DNA from: Actinomycetes bacterium
GTDB lineage: Bacteria; Actinomycetota; Acidimicrobiia; Acidimicrobiales; Acidimicrobiaceae
Assembly (NCBI GenBank): GCA_021844725.1
Contig: JAKBSX010000274.1
Span: 1-5,275, forward strand
Direction: 5' to 3'
DNA: 5,275 nt
Position 1 is the first letter of the stretch; every line of letters begins with the position of its first letter. Below, piece after piece: positions 1-5,275 of this stretch. A program made the translations under genes and the position numbers. Below the pieces are notes generated by a model. That model did no database searches. It worked only from the letters and a program-made list of their open reading frames with translations, and was not told the origin of the DNA.

Positions 1-255
1 AGAGGTTATTGCGAATCGATGGGGGATGAGGTGCGAGTAACGGTAATCGCGGCAGGCTTTGACGATTGGAAGAATAGGGAACTTTCAAATTCATCTGTCC
101 CTAAGTTCAGAACCGCGAGGTCAAGGGGTGAAGTGATCGGGTCGGATCTATCAGATATCGCAGCTCAGCCCGTAAAACCGTCAGCAATGCCAGAACCGGC
201 CGCCAACAGTAGGGACGATGAAGATGATTTCGATCTCCCATCATTTTTACGTTAA
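1..255 (+). CDS. ftsZ: Cell division protein FtsZ, C-terminal fragment (5' end outside window)
   Basis: FtsZ is the tubulin-like GTPase that polymerises into the division ring; only its C-terminal end is here. The stretch GDEVRVTVIAAGFD (codons from base 22) is the last conserved strand of the FtsZ C-terminal domain. It is followed by a polar linker of roughly 50 residues and the acidic tail DDEDDFDLPSFLR, which ends at TAA 253-255. That tail is the conserved C-terminal peptide that binds partners such as SepF, encoded about 1.5 kb downstream. The GTP-binding half lies upstream of the window. The ATG at base 19 is internal to the gene, not a start. Upstream of it the open frame reads RGYCES, whereas the family expects something like AVIDES. 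One missing base near 11-12 would restore VIDES, so the first dozen bases are suspect. Identification is firm; the 5' bases are not. Confidence 0.93.
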   Translation, partial: RGYCESMGDEVRVTVIAAGFDDWKNRELSNSSVPKFRTARSRGEVIGSDLSDIAAQPVKPSAMPEPAANSRDDEDDFDLPSFLR

Positions 256-291
256 ACCATAAGAACTGATGTCCCGGGCAGGTTTTTGATT

Positions 292-296
292 AGGAG
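292..296 (+). promoter_or_regulatory. Ribosome binding site for pgeF (AGGAG)
   Basis: AGGAG lies 6 bases before the TTG at 303-305. No ATG or GTG in the same frame lies nearby with a comparable site, so this motif is the main reason to accept the TTG as the pgeF start. Confidence 0.75.
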
Positions 297-302
297 TTTG
301 TC

Positions 303-998
303 TTGCAGTTGCTGCATAAGTTTGACGAAGGCTTTGAGGTGTACTTCACTTCCTCCGATGATGGAGATGCCAGAATTCTGGCGGAGAATGGTGAGATTTC
401 CAAGAGTCTTACCGAAATGTATGGAAGGCCAGTTGAGCTGGTAAGACTGAATCAGATTCATTCTGATATCGTTTTTAAAAGTGGAGAAATTCTATCTTCG
501 TCCAAGGGTAGCCTCCCAGATGGAGACGCGATTGTTTCTAACTCTCGTGACTTGTCGCTAGGTGTGTTGGTAGCCGATTGCGCACCAGTGGCGCTTGCAA
601 GTAGTGAAGGAGTTTTTGCAGCAGCTCATTGTGGCTGGAGGGGACTACGGGCAGGAATTCTGGAGAACACAGTGAAGGCAATGGCCGAAAGTGGCGCCAC
701 AGGGATCAGCGCTTTTATTGGGCCGTGCATAAAGTCAGAGTGCTATGAGTTTAGTGGTCCGGAATTGAATGAATTCGAAGCTTTACTTGGCCGGGATGTG
801 GTTGGCCAGACGGCATGGGGAACCCCCAGCTTTGACATGGTTGCTGCAATTGAAAAGTCTCTTCGAGGTTGTAACGTTGAAAAGGTTTCAGTTTCTCCTG
901 ACTGCACCGGATGTAATGAGGGATATTTCTCGTATAGGTCAAAGCGGAGTAGTCAGCGACACCTTATGGCAATAGTTGCTGCGGGGGTTGTGGCGTGA
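303..998 (+). CDS. pgeF: PgeF/YfiH-family multicopper-oxidase-like enzyme (laccase domain; purine nucleoside phosphorylase / peptidoglycan editing factor)
   Basis: A 231-residue protein of the YfiH/YlmD/LACC1 family, close to the usual length of about 240. The metal-site residues of the family are visible: His53 in NQIHS, Cys93 in VADCAP and His109 in AAHCGWRGL. The family blocks IGPCIKSECYEF (residues 139-150) and CTGCNEGYFSYR (201-212) follow. Members are cytoplasmic; some phosphorolyse or deaminate purine nucleosides, and E. coli PgeF (YfiH) acts as a peptidoglycan editing factor that guards UDP-MurNAc-L-Ala synthesis. Which activity applies here cannot be told from sequence. The start is TTG, supported by AGGAG 6 bases upstream and by the length. 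The gene begins 47 bases after ftsZ, and its stop TGA overlaps the GTG start of yggS by 4 bases, so the two are probably co-transcribed and translationally coupled. The HCGW in place of the common HAGW looks like a tolerated variant. Confidence 0.92.
   Translation: MQLLHKFDEGFEVYFTSSDDGDARILAENGEISKSLTEMYGRPVELVRLNQIHSDIVFKSGEILSSSKGSLPDGDAIVSNSRDLSLGVLVADCAPVALASSEGVFAAAHCGWRGLRAGILENTVKAMAESGATGISAFIGPCIKSECYEFSGPELNEFEALLGRDVVGQTAWGTPSFDMVAAIEKSLRGCNVEKVSVSPDCTGCNEGYFSYRSKRSSQRHLMAIVAAGVVA
983..988 (+). promoter_or_regulatory. Wobble-type ribosome binding site for yggS (GGGGGT)
   Basis: GGGGGT matches GGAGGT except for one G that could pair with U in the 16S rRNA tail. Its run of G ends 7 bases before the GTG start at 995. 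It lies inside the last codons of pgeF and, with the 4-base overlap, supports the GTG as the start of yggS. Confidence 0.5.
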
Positions 999-1708
999 TC
1001 GATAAAGAAGATCAAAGAGTCGAAGCTATCAGGACCAGCCTTGAGATGATTATTGAAAGAGGGCTTGAGGCTTCCGGAGGGCGCAGATTTGAGATTGTTG
1101 GAGTCAGTAAAACTTTTCCGGTTAGTACTCTGCTGGACGGCTATAGGGCTGGACTGAGGGACTTTGGGGAAAACTACGGCGATGAACTGATAGAAAAGGC
1201 CTCTCATCATTCATTAATTTTTAGCGACGATCCTATTAGGTGGCACTTTATTGGCGCTATTCAGTCACGTAAGATAGCAAAGTTGGCACGGTATGTTTCA
1301 ATTTGGCACTCTGTCGCCCGGACAAAAGAGATAGACATGATCAGTGCCCTGGCACCAGATTCGTCGATTTTTATCCAGGTCAAGATGGATAACAGTCCTG
1401 AGCGAAATGGTGTTCCACTCAAAGCAGCTCATGAACTGGTTGATCATGGGCTGAAATCGGGGCTGAAGGTGCTGGGGCTAATGGTGGTCCCACCTGTTGT
1501 GGATGATGATAAATTGGCAGAAATCTTTTCGGCAGTGAATTCTGCGAGAATTGAGTTGAAATTAGATTACTGTTCAATGGGTATGTCGGAAGATTTTGAG
1601 CTAGCTCTAAAGAATGGTGCTACACATATTAGAGTCGGACGGGCGTTGTTTGGAACCCGAGTTGGCAGTGGATTTAGCAGAGAATTAGGTCAAGGAGGAC
1701 CCGTTTAG
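995..1708 (+). CDS. yggS: YggS/PLPBP family pyridoxal-phosphate homeostasis protein
   Basis: A 237-residue single-domain PLP-binding protein with the alanine-racemase-like barrel fold. The family buffers pyridoxal 5'-phosphate and affects amino-acid and keto-acid balance, with no established catalytic reaction. Visible motifs in order: VGVSKTFP, with the PLP lysine at Lys39; RDFGENYGDEL (residues 55-65, usual form DFGENRVQE); WHFIGAIQSRK (83-93); LGLMVVPP (160-167); and the phosphate-binding signature SMGMSEDFELA followed by GATHIRVGRALFG (194-220). Length is normal. The GTG start overlaps the pgeF stop (GTGA) and places Lys39 at the usual distance from the N-terminus. The stop TAG directly abuts the ATG of sepF. 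It sits between ftsZ and sepF as in many Gram-positive dcw clusters, though its link to division is not understood. Identification is very secure. Confidence 0.95.
   Translation: MIDKEDQRVEAIRTSLEMIIERGLEASGGRRFEIVGVSKTFPVSTLLDGYRAGLRDFGENYGDELIEKASHHSLIFSDDPIRWHFIGAIQSRKIAKLARYVSIWHSVARTKEIDMISALAPDSSIFIQVKMDNSPERNGVPLKAAHELVDHGLKSGLKVLGLMVVPPVVDDDKLAEIFSAVNSARIELKLDYCSMGMSEDFELALKNGATHIRVGRALFGTRVGSGFSRELGQGGPV
1692..1698 (+). promoter_or_regulatory. Strong ribosome binding site for sepF (AAGGAGG)
   Basis: A near-perfect Shine-Dalgarno sequence inside the last codons of yggS, 10 bases before the ATG of sepF. It is the strongest such site in the window, consistent with high SepF production, and it fixes the sepF start. 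Confidence 0.8.
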
Positions 1709-2332
1709 ATGTCACGTTTTCAGAAGGCAATGGTGTGGTTGGGACTAACCGACGCCATTGAGGAAGACGACGATTACGAGGATAATATAGGGGATTCACC
1801 TCGTCGGGCTCGCCACTACAGGCCGGACAGTGAGGTTGGTTCTCCGACGTCACGAGTACAAATTTATCAGAACCAGCCTGAGTTTCGCCGGGGGGAACGG
1901 GAAAATATTCGTCGTATTGCCCACGAAGAGCAGCAGTTTCGAGGTGGCGACAGATTTTCAGACGGCCAAAATGCGTATTTTAGGGACTCACCTGCAGTAA
2001 CTGAGCAACCTCAAAAGGTAAATTTTGTAAAGCCGGTTCCAGCCGAGAAACCGAAGCTCCATCTCTCTAACCCAGAACGATTTTCTGATGTTCAAGAGAT
2101 AGGTGACCGATTCAAGGAGCGTCAGGTGGTGGTAGTAGAGTTGAATATGGTATCAAGGGAACTTCAAAGGCGGATAATCGATTTCTGTTCTGGCGCAACC
2201 TATGCCATGGACGGAAAGATCGAAAAGCTTTCCGACGATCTGTTACTCCTCAGCCCAGCCGGGATAGAGCTAGGTGCGAACGATAGAGAGAAATTGATGC
2301 AGCGTCTTAGGCCAAGGAATGAAAATCAATGA
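1709..2332 (+). CDS. sepF: Cell division protein SepF (FtsZ membrane anchor)
   Basis: SepF (207 residues) polymerises into arcs or rings, binds the C-terminal tail of FtsZ and ties it to the membrane. In Actinomycetota it is the principal anchor because FtsA and ZipA are absent. The N-terminus MSRFQKAMVWLGL is a short amphipathic segment suited to membrane binding, followed by an acidic patch (EEDDDYED). Residues about 27-120 form a low-complexity, charged linker rich in Arg, Gln and Pro. Residues about 124-198 are the SepF (DUF552) domain: RFSDVQEIGDRFKERQVVVVEL, then SRELQRRIIDFCSGATYAM and the LLLLSPAGIEL strand. The ATG follows the yggS stop with no gap and is preceded by AAGGAGG. The stop overlaps the yggT start (ATGA). 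The partner FtsZ tail is encoded at the left edge of the window. The Cys in IDFCSG replaces a commonly small residue and looks neutral. Confidence 0.95.
   Translation: MSRFQKAMVWLGLTDAIEEDDDYEDNIGDSPRRARHYRPDSEVGSPTSRVQIYQNQPEFRRGERENIRRIAHEEQQFRGGDRFSDGQNAYFRDSPAVTEQPQKVNFVKPVPAEKPKLHLSNPERFSDVQEIGDRFKERQVVVVELNMVSRELQRRIIDFCSGATYAMDGKIEKLSDDLLLLSPAGIELGANDREKLMQRLRPRNENQ
2314..2319 (+). promoter_or_regulatory. Ribosome binding site for yggT (AAGGAA)
   Basis: AAGGAA, within the last sepF codons, lies 9 bases before the yggT ATG. With the ATGA overlap it supports that start and translational coupling to sepF. Confidence 0.6.
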
Positions 2333-2592
2333 GGACGATACTCGCCGATATACTCCAGTTATATGTTTTGATCATTTTCGCCCGGGTGATTCTGAGTTAT
2401 TTTCCCACCCATTATGGATCGGGATTACACCGGGTAATAGTGATGTTGGATAAAGTTGTTGAGCCAGTAGTCGGGAGAGTTCGTAGAGTCCTGCCAAGGA
2501 TGAGTTTTGGTGGAATGGGCCTTGATTTCTCCCCAATGATAGTTTTGCTTGTTATCGAGTTGATTTTGCTGCCACTTGTAAGATCGCTGTGA
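2329..2592 (+). CDS. YggT family small membrane protein
   Basis: An 87-residue integral membrane protein of the YggT family, of normal length for actinobacterial members. Two hydrophobic segments are evident, at about residues 4-24 and 68-85. Between them lies a basic loop with the family signature EPVVGRVRRVLP (residues 45-56), followed by LDFSPMIVLL (65-74) leading into the second span. The positive loop between the spans should face the cytoplasm. The molecular role is not established; the gene is consistently found between sepF and divIVA in Gram-positive bacteria, which suggests a link to division or envelope work. The ATG overlaps the sepF stop by 4 bases with a modest ribosome site upstream. 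The downstream spacer to divIVA is 60 bases. Family call is firm; function is open. Confidence 0.92.
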   Translation: MRTILADILQLYVLIIFARVILSYFPTHYGSGLHRVIVMLDKVVEPVVGRVRRVLPRMSFGGMGLDFSPMIVLLVIELILLPLVRSL

Positions 2593-2634
2593 AAATTTAA
2601 GTAATTGGTTTTTATCATTTGTAATTCATAGATT

Positions 2635-2640
2635 AAGGGA
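2635..2640 (+). promoter_or_regulatory. Ribosome binding site for divIVA (AAGGGA)
   Basis: AAGGGA lies 12 bases before the ATG at 2653, slightly farther than usual. It is the only purine-rich candidate in the AT-rich 60-base spacer and supports the chosen start. Confidence 0.5.
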
Positions 2641-2652
2641 TACGATCTAGCT

Positions 2653-3387
2653 ATGGAAATTGATGCCAGAATCATAAGGGAAGTAGAGTTCCGTGAGAAG
2701 ATCCGGGGCTACAATCCGGATGACGTCGATGATTTTCTCGAGCAGGTTGCACTGGCTTTCGAAGCCATGGAGGACCGACTTAGGAGTGCCTCTGCAGCTC
2801 CAGCAGCTACTGGCGTGATGCCCCAAGTGGAGACCAGGGATATAAGGTCTTCTTCGCCGATAACTCCAATGGAACGGGCTAAGGAAAATGGGGCTGGATA
2901 TGAGTTCGACGACGATACAATTCAGCGAACCTTGTTACTGGCCCAGAAAACGGCCGATATGACGGTCAAAAAGGCTGAAGAACAGGCTGAGACAACTTTG
3001 GAAGAGGCTAAGGCGAGAGCCGAAGTGCTGGTTACACAGGCGCAGCAGAGGGCCCGCGAGATCGTAGATGACGCTGTCAATCAGGCTAGGGATGAGGTAC
3101 TTGATCTGGCCAAGTCAAAAGATAGACTTTTAGCAGAGCTGAGCCAGCTGACTTCCCGAGTTTCATCAGCTAAAGGACAAATGAAGCATCTTCTGGAAAG
3201 CGTCCTTATGCAGATTGAGGAGTCGTTCGCACCTTTTGCCAATCAAGAAAATGTCCCGGCGCCGCGAGCTCATGATGCGGATAGGTCTGAGGATGCGGGA
3301 ATCGTGGAATCAAGTTCAACAGAAAAGCTGTTCTCTGATGACAAACATTTCAATGGAACCGGAGTGTTTGACGATGAACTCGAATAA
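2653..3387 (+). CDS. divIVA: DivIVA / Wag31 polar growth and septum-site protein
   Basis: A 244-residue DivIVA-domain coiled-coil protein (Wag31/Ag84 in mycobacteria) that senses curved membrane at poles and septa and directs peptidoglycan synthesis there. The N-terminal lipid-binding domain is clear: IREVEFREKIRGYNPDDVDDFLEQV (about residues 8-32), containing the RGY-x3-DVDDFL hallmark. A short first helix to about 46 is followed by a Ser/Ala/Pro-rich linker (about 46-88). A long Ala/Glu/Lys/Arg heptad-like coiled coil runs from about 90 to 192. The C-terminal tail of about 50 residues is acidic and low in complexity, ending FDDELE. Length is near mycobacterial Wag31 (about 260) and well short of Streptomyces DivIVA. 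The start is fixed by the conserved N-terminus. The gene lies after yggT in the usual place. Wag31 is known to be phosphorylated by Ser/Thr kinases in mycobacteria; whether that holds here is not visible. Confidence 0.94.
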   Translation: MEIDARIIREVEFREKIRGYNPDDVDDFLEQVALAFEAMEDRLRSASAAPAATGVMPQVETRDIRSSSPITPMERAKENGAGYEFDDDTIQRTLLLAQKTADMTVKKAEEQAETTLEEAKARAEVLVTQAQQRAREIVDDAVNQARDEVLDLAKSKDRLLAELSQLTSRVSSAKGQMKHLLESVLMQIEESFAPFANQENVPAPRAHDADRSEDAGIVESSSTEKLFSDDKHFNGTGVFDDELE

Positions 3388-3493
3388 GGAATTCATCTAG
3401 CCGTAAGGAACCGAATAACTATTAGATTTGGCAGTAATGGTCACAGTGTGGATGGCGCAGCTCTATAACCTGCTATATCTGTGAACTAACTTT
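3388..3493. other. Intergenic region between convergent divIVA and ileS
   Basis: A 106-base spacer where two transcription units meet, so a bidirectional terminator would be expected. The best structures seen are a 6-bp inverted repeat TCACAG (3441-3446) with CTGTGA (3479-3484), whose loop is 32 bases, and inside it GCAG (3457-3460) with CTGC (3470-3473). Neither has a GC-rich stem followed by a T run, so I do not call an intrinsic terminator. No tRNA, small ORF with a ribosome site, or mobile-element trace is apparent. Confidence 0.5.
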
Positions 3494-5254
3494 TCAAACT
3501 CGAGACATTGCGACGATCAAACAGCCATCCTCTGCCAGCTCAAGTTCGAATTTGGATTCTCCTTCGAGTTCATTTTCGCTTCCAACCGTAATTAGTTGAT
3601 GGGCCAGTACCGAAGACGAAATTAGCTCGCTAAAACTTTCGACAGCCATCTGAAGTCTCTTTTCAGGATCCCTGGAGATCCAGATTGTGACGTTGATCCT
3701 GTCCGAGATATGGAAACCGCTGTCCTTTCTGGCATTTTGAATCAGTCGAATAAGATCCCTGGCAGTTCCTTCGATTTCGAGTTCTATAGTAGGATTGGTA
3801 TCGAGGATAACCATGCTTTTGAGATCTGACAGTACTCGGGAAGACTCAATATGGTTTGGCTTGATTCTTAATTCGAATTCTCCCGGATTTAGCTGGATTC
3901 CACCGGCTATAACGGATCCGTTAGTATCGAGATGCCAATCGTCTTGTTTTGAGGCTTTGATCACAGCTTGTGTTTTAGGTCCGAGCCTCGGCCCAACCGT
4001 ACTTGGAATAATTCCTAGAGTCTGGGTTGCATATGGGGTCGAATCCGTATTCAGGGAAACTTTTTTGACGTTAATTTCCTCTGCAATAAGATCGAGATAC
4101 GGTCTAAGTCTGTGTGAGTCGTCTGCCACGACAGTAAGTTCGGCGAGTGGGAGTCTGGCTCGTAGACCTAATGCCTTCCGGATTGAGTGCGCGTTCGAGC
4201 ACACTTCTCTGACCAGGTCCATTTCGTATACCAGAGCATCGTCCGCTGGGAGTTCTGAAGGTTGCATCCAATCGGTTAGGTGTACGCTGCGGTTCCCAGA
4301 CAGGCCCTTATAAATTTCCTCAGAGATCATTGGTAAAAGTGGCGCTGCAATCCTGACTAACGCGTCAAGTGCTGTGTGAAGAGTATTGTATGCGTCGATC
4401 TTTTCCTGGTTCTCTTCCTGACGGTCTGAAAGCGGCTTCCAAAACCTGTCCCTGGAGCGCCTAATGTACCAGTTGTTCAGAGCATCTATGTAGTTTTCGA
4501 GATAGGTGGTTGTGCTGTAAAGATCGTAATTATCCATACTTTGGGTGGTTAGATCTAGAAGTTGGCGGGTTTTAGCCAAGATATAGCGGTCAAGCACACC
4601 CTTAGCTGTGGTTTGTACCGAGCCTTTTATACCGTCCACATTTCCATATAGCGTTAGAAAGTAATATGCATTCCAAATTGGGTTTATGACCCGTTTTACT
4701 GAGTCCTGGATTGAGGTACGGTCTACCACGGCATCGTTTCCCCGCAAAACCGACGAGGAGAGAAGGAACCACCTCATTGCATCAGCCCCGATAGTTTCAA
4801 AGACTTCCCAAGGATCCGGGTAGTTGCCCAGCCTCTTGGAGAGTTTTCTGCCATCGTTGCCCAAAAGAATTCCATGCGCCATGCAGTTAGAAAAAGGAGG
4901 CTGATCGAAGAGTGCTACTGACAGGACATGGAGTGTGTAAAACCATCCTCTGGTTTGGCCGATGTATTCAACGATAAAGTCTGCTGGGAAATGTGACTCA
5001 AAGTTGTTTTTATTCTCGAATGGATAGTGAAGCTGTGCCCACGGCATGGATCCAGATTCGAACCAGCAGTCGAGCACGTCAGTTACCCGCCTCATGGTGG
5101 ATTTGCCTGATGGGTCGTCAGGGTTGGGTCGTGTGATACCATCTATTTCCGGTCTGTGCAGATCTTTGGGTCTGACGCCAAAATCCTTTTCTATTTCGTC
5201 TAAGGAGCCATAGACATCAATTCTCGGGAAGTTTGGATCGCCGCTATTCCCCTT
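3494..5254 (-). CDS. ileS: Isoleucyl-tRNA synthetase, C-terminal part (5' end outside window or disrupted)
   Basis: Class I aminoacyl-tRNA synthetase that attaches isoleucine to tRNA-Ile in the cytoplasm. The frame is open for 586 residues, somewhat over half of the roughly 1,050 expected. Moving down from 5254 it shows FPRIDVYGSLDEIEKDFGVRP, then TMRRVTDVLDCWFESGSM, VEYIGQTRGWFYTLH, and the ATP-binding loop KLSKR (4846-4832, usual form KMSKS or KMSKR) followed by LGNYPDP. The anticodon-binding domain with NNWYIRRSRDRFW lies near 4477-4439, and a C-terminal extension ends at TGA 3496-3494. KLSKR-LGNYPDP and the lack of a terminal Cys zinc cluster point to the type-2 (eukaryote-like) IleRS. 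The HIGH motif and the editing domain lie beyond the window. ATG 5095-5093 is internal, because family similarity continues 53 codons upstream to an in-frame TAA at 5257-5255. That stop is probably a sequence-end error. The gene converges on divIVA. Confidence 0.93.
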   Translation of the reverse strand, partial: KGNSGDPNFPRIDVYGSLDEIEKDFGVRPKDLHRPEIDGITRPNPDDPSGKSTMRRVTDVLDCWFESGSMPWAQLHYPFENKNNFESHFPADFIVEYIGQTRGWFYTLHVLSVALFDQPPFSNCMAHGILLGNDGRKLSKRLGNYPDPWEVFETIGADAMRWFLLSSSVLRGNDAVVDRTSIQDSVKRVINPIWNAYYFLTLYGNVDGIKGSVQTTAKGVLDRYILAKTRQLLDLTTQSMDNYDLYSTTTYLENYIDALNNWYIRRSRDRFWKPLSDRQEENQEKIDAYNTLHTALDALVRIAAPLLPMISEEIYKGLSGNRSVHLTDWMQPSELPADDALVYEMDLVREVCSNAHSIRKALGLRARLPLAELTVVADDSHRLRPYLDLIAEEINVKKVSLNTDSTPYATQTLGIIPSTVGPRLGPKTQAVIKASKQDDWHLDTNGSVIAGGIQLNPGEFELRIKPNHIESSRVLSDLKSMVILDTNPTIELEIEGTARDLIRLIQNARKDSGFHISDRINVTIWISRDPEKRLQMAVESFSELISSSVLAHQLITVGSENELEGESKFELELAEDGCLIVAMSRV

Positions 5255-5275
5255 TTACAAAGATGCAGCCAATGC

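Noticed and set aside
256..302. Possible terminator in the ftsZ-pgeF gap (CCCGGG followed by a T5 run)
   Set aside because: CCCGGG is self-complementary but leaves no loop and there is no longer stem around it; the operon probably continues through.
953..1210. An 85-codon open frame on the - strand across the pgeF-yggS junction
   Set aside because: It is a reverse-strand shadow of two conserved genes with no recognisable motif.
2605..2634. Possible promoter TTGGTT, 18 bases, TAGATT upstream of divIVA
   Set aside because: The putative -10 would put the transcript start at or after the ribosome site, leaving no usable leader; both hexamers are also poor matches.
2412..2675. An 87-codon open frame on the - strand across yggT and the divIVA start
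   Set aside because: It is antisense to yggT and overlaps the conserved DivIVA start; no family motif is seen.
3215..3400. A 61-codon + strand open frame at the end of divIVA
   Set aside because: It lies in another frame of the divIVA tail, has no convincing ribosome site and shows no family resemblance.
3441..3484. Inverted repeat TCACAG / CTGTGA as a terminator or regulator site
   Set aside because: It has six base pairs, a 32-base loop and no T tract; such a repeat is easily found by chance.
3795..4313. A 172-codon open frame on the + strand
   Set aside because: It lies wholly antisense to well-conserved ileS codons, resembles no family I know, and its protein is rich in Ser, Arg and Leu as expected from reverse-strand reading.
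1..5275. Novel system, mobile element, CRISPR array or RNA gene
   Set aside because: Nearly every base is accounted for by conserved housekeeping genes in a known order; no transposase, phage gene, repeat array or tRNA-like fold was seen on either strand.

Overview
This 5,275-base window holds the 3' part of an actinobacterial division and cell-wall (dcw) locus. The gene order is ftsZ (3' end only), pgeF/yfiH, yggS, sepF, yggT and divIVA/wag31 on the + strand, then a convergent 3' portion of ileS on the - strand. The order from ftsZ to divIVA, with ileS next to divIVA, is typical of Actinomycetota such as Streptomyces. The C-terminal FtsZ tail, the SepF, the short YggT and the IleRS sequence (type-2-like) also fit that phylum. 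Base composition looks like the high forties in percent G+C (estimated by eye), low for most cultured Actinomycetota. A moderate-GC or uncultured lineage is therefore likely, but the class cannot be fixed from this window.

Layout. Positions 1-255 encode the FtsZ C-terminus: the last strand of the folded domain, a short linker and the conserved C-terminal peptide. After 47 bases, pgeF starts at a TTG. The genes pgeF, yggS, sepF and yggT are packed head to tail with a 4-base overlap (GTGA), abutting ends and another 4-base overlap (ATGA), so they look like one translationally coupled unit. A 60-base AT-rich spacer separates yggT from divIVA. A 106-base spacer separates the ends of divIVA and the convergent ileS, and I see no convincing terminator in it.

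How the genes work together. FtsZ forms the division ring. SepF is its membrane-bound partner, which recognises the FtsZ C-terminal tail and serves as the main anchor in bacteria lacking FtsA. DivIVA/Wag31 marks poles and septa through coiled coils and directs wall growth. YggT is a small membrane protein of poorly known role that travels with them. PgeF and YggS are housekeeping partners (a metal-dependent nucleoside or peptidoglycan-precursor editing enzyme, and a PLP-homeostasis protein). IleS charges tRNA-Ile and is functionally separate.

I do not see a new biological system here. The most notable signal is technical: both ends of the window run into frame lesions inside highly conserved genes (ftsZ within the first 12 or so bases, ileS within the last 20 or so). 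This suggests the window is a whole contig with unreliable ends rather than a genome carrying two pseudogenes.
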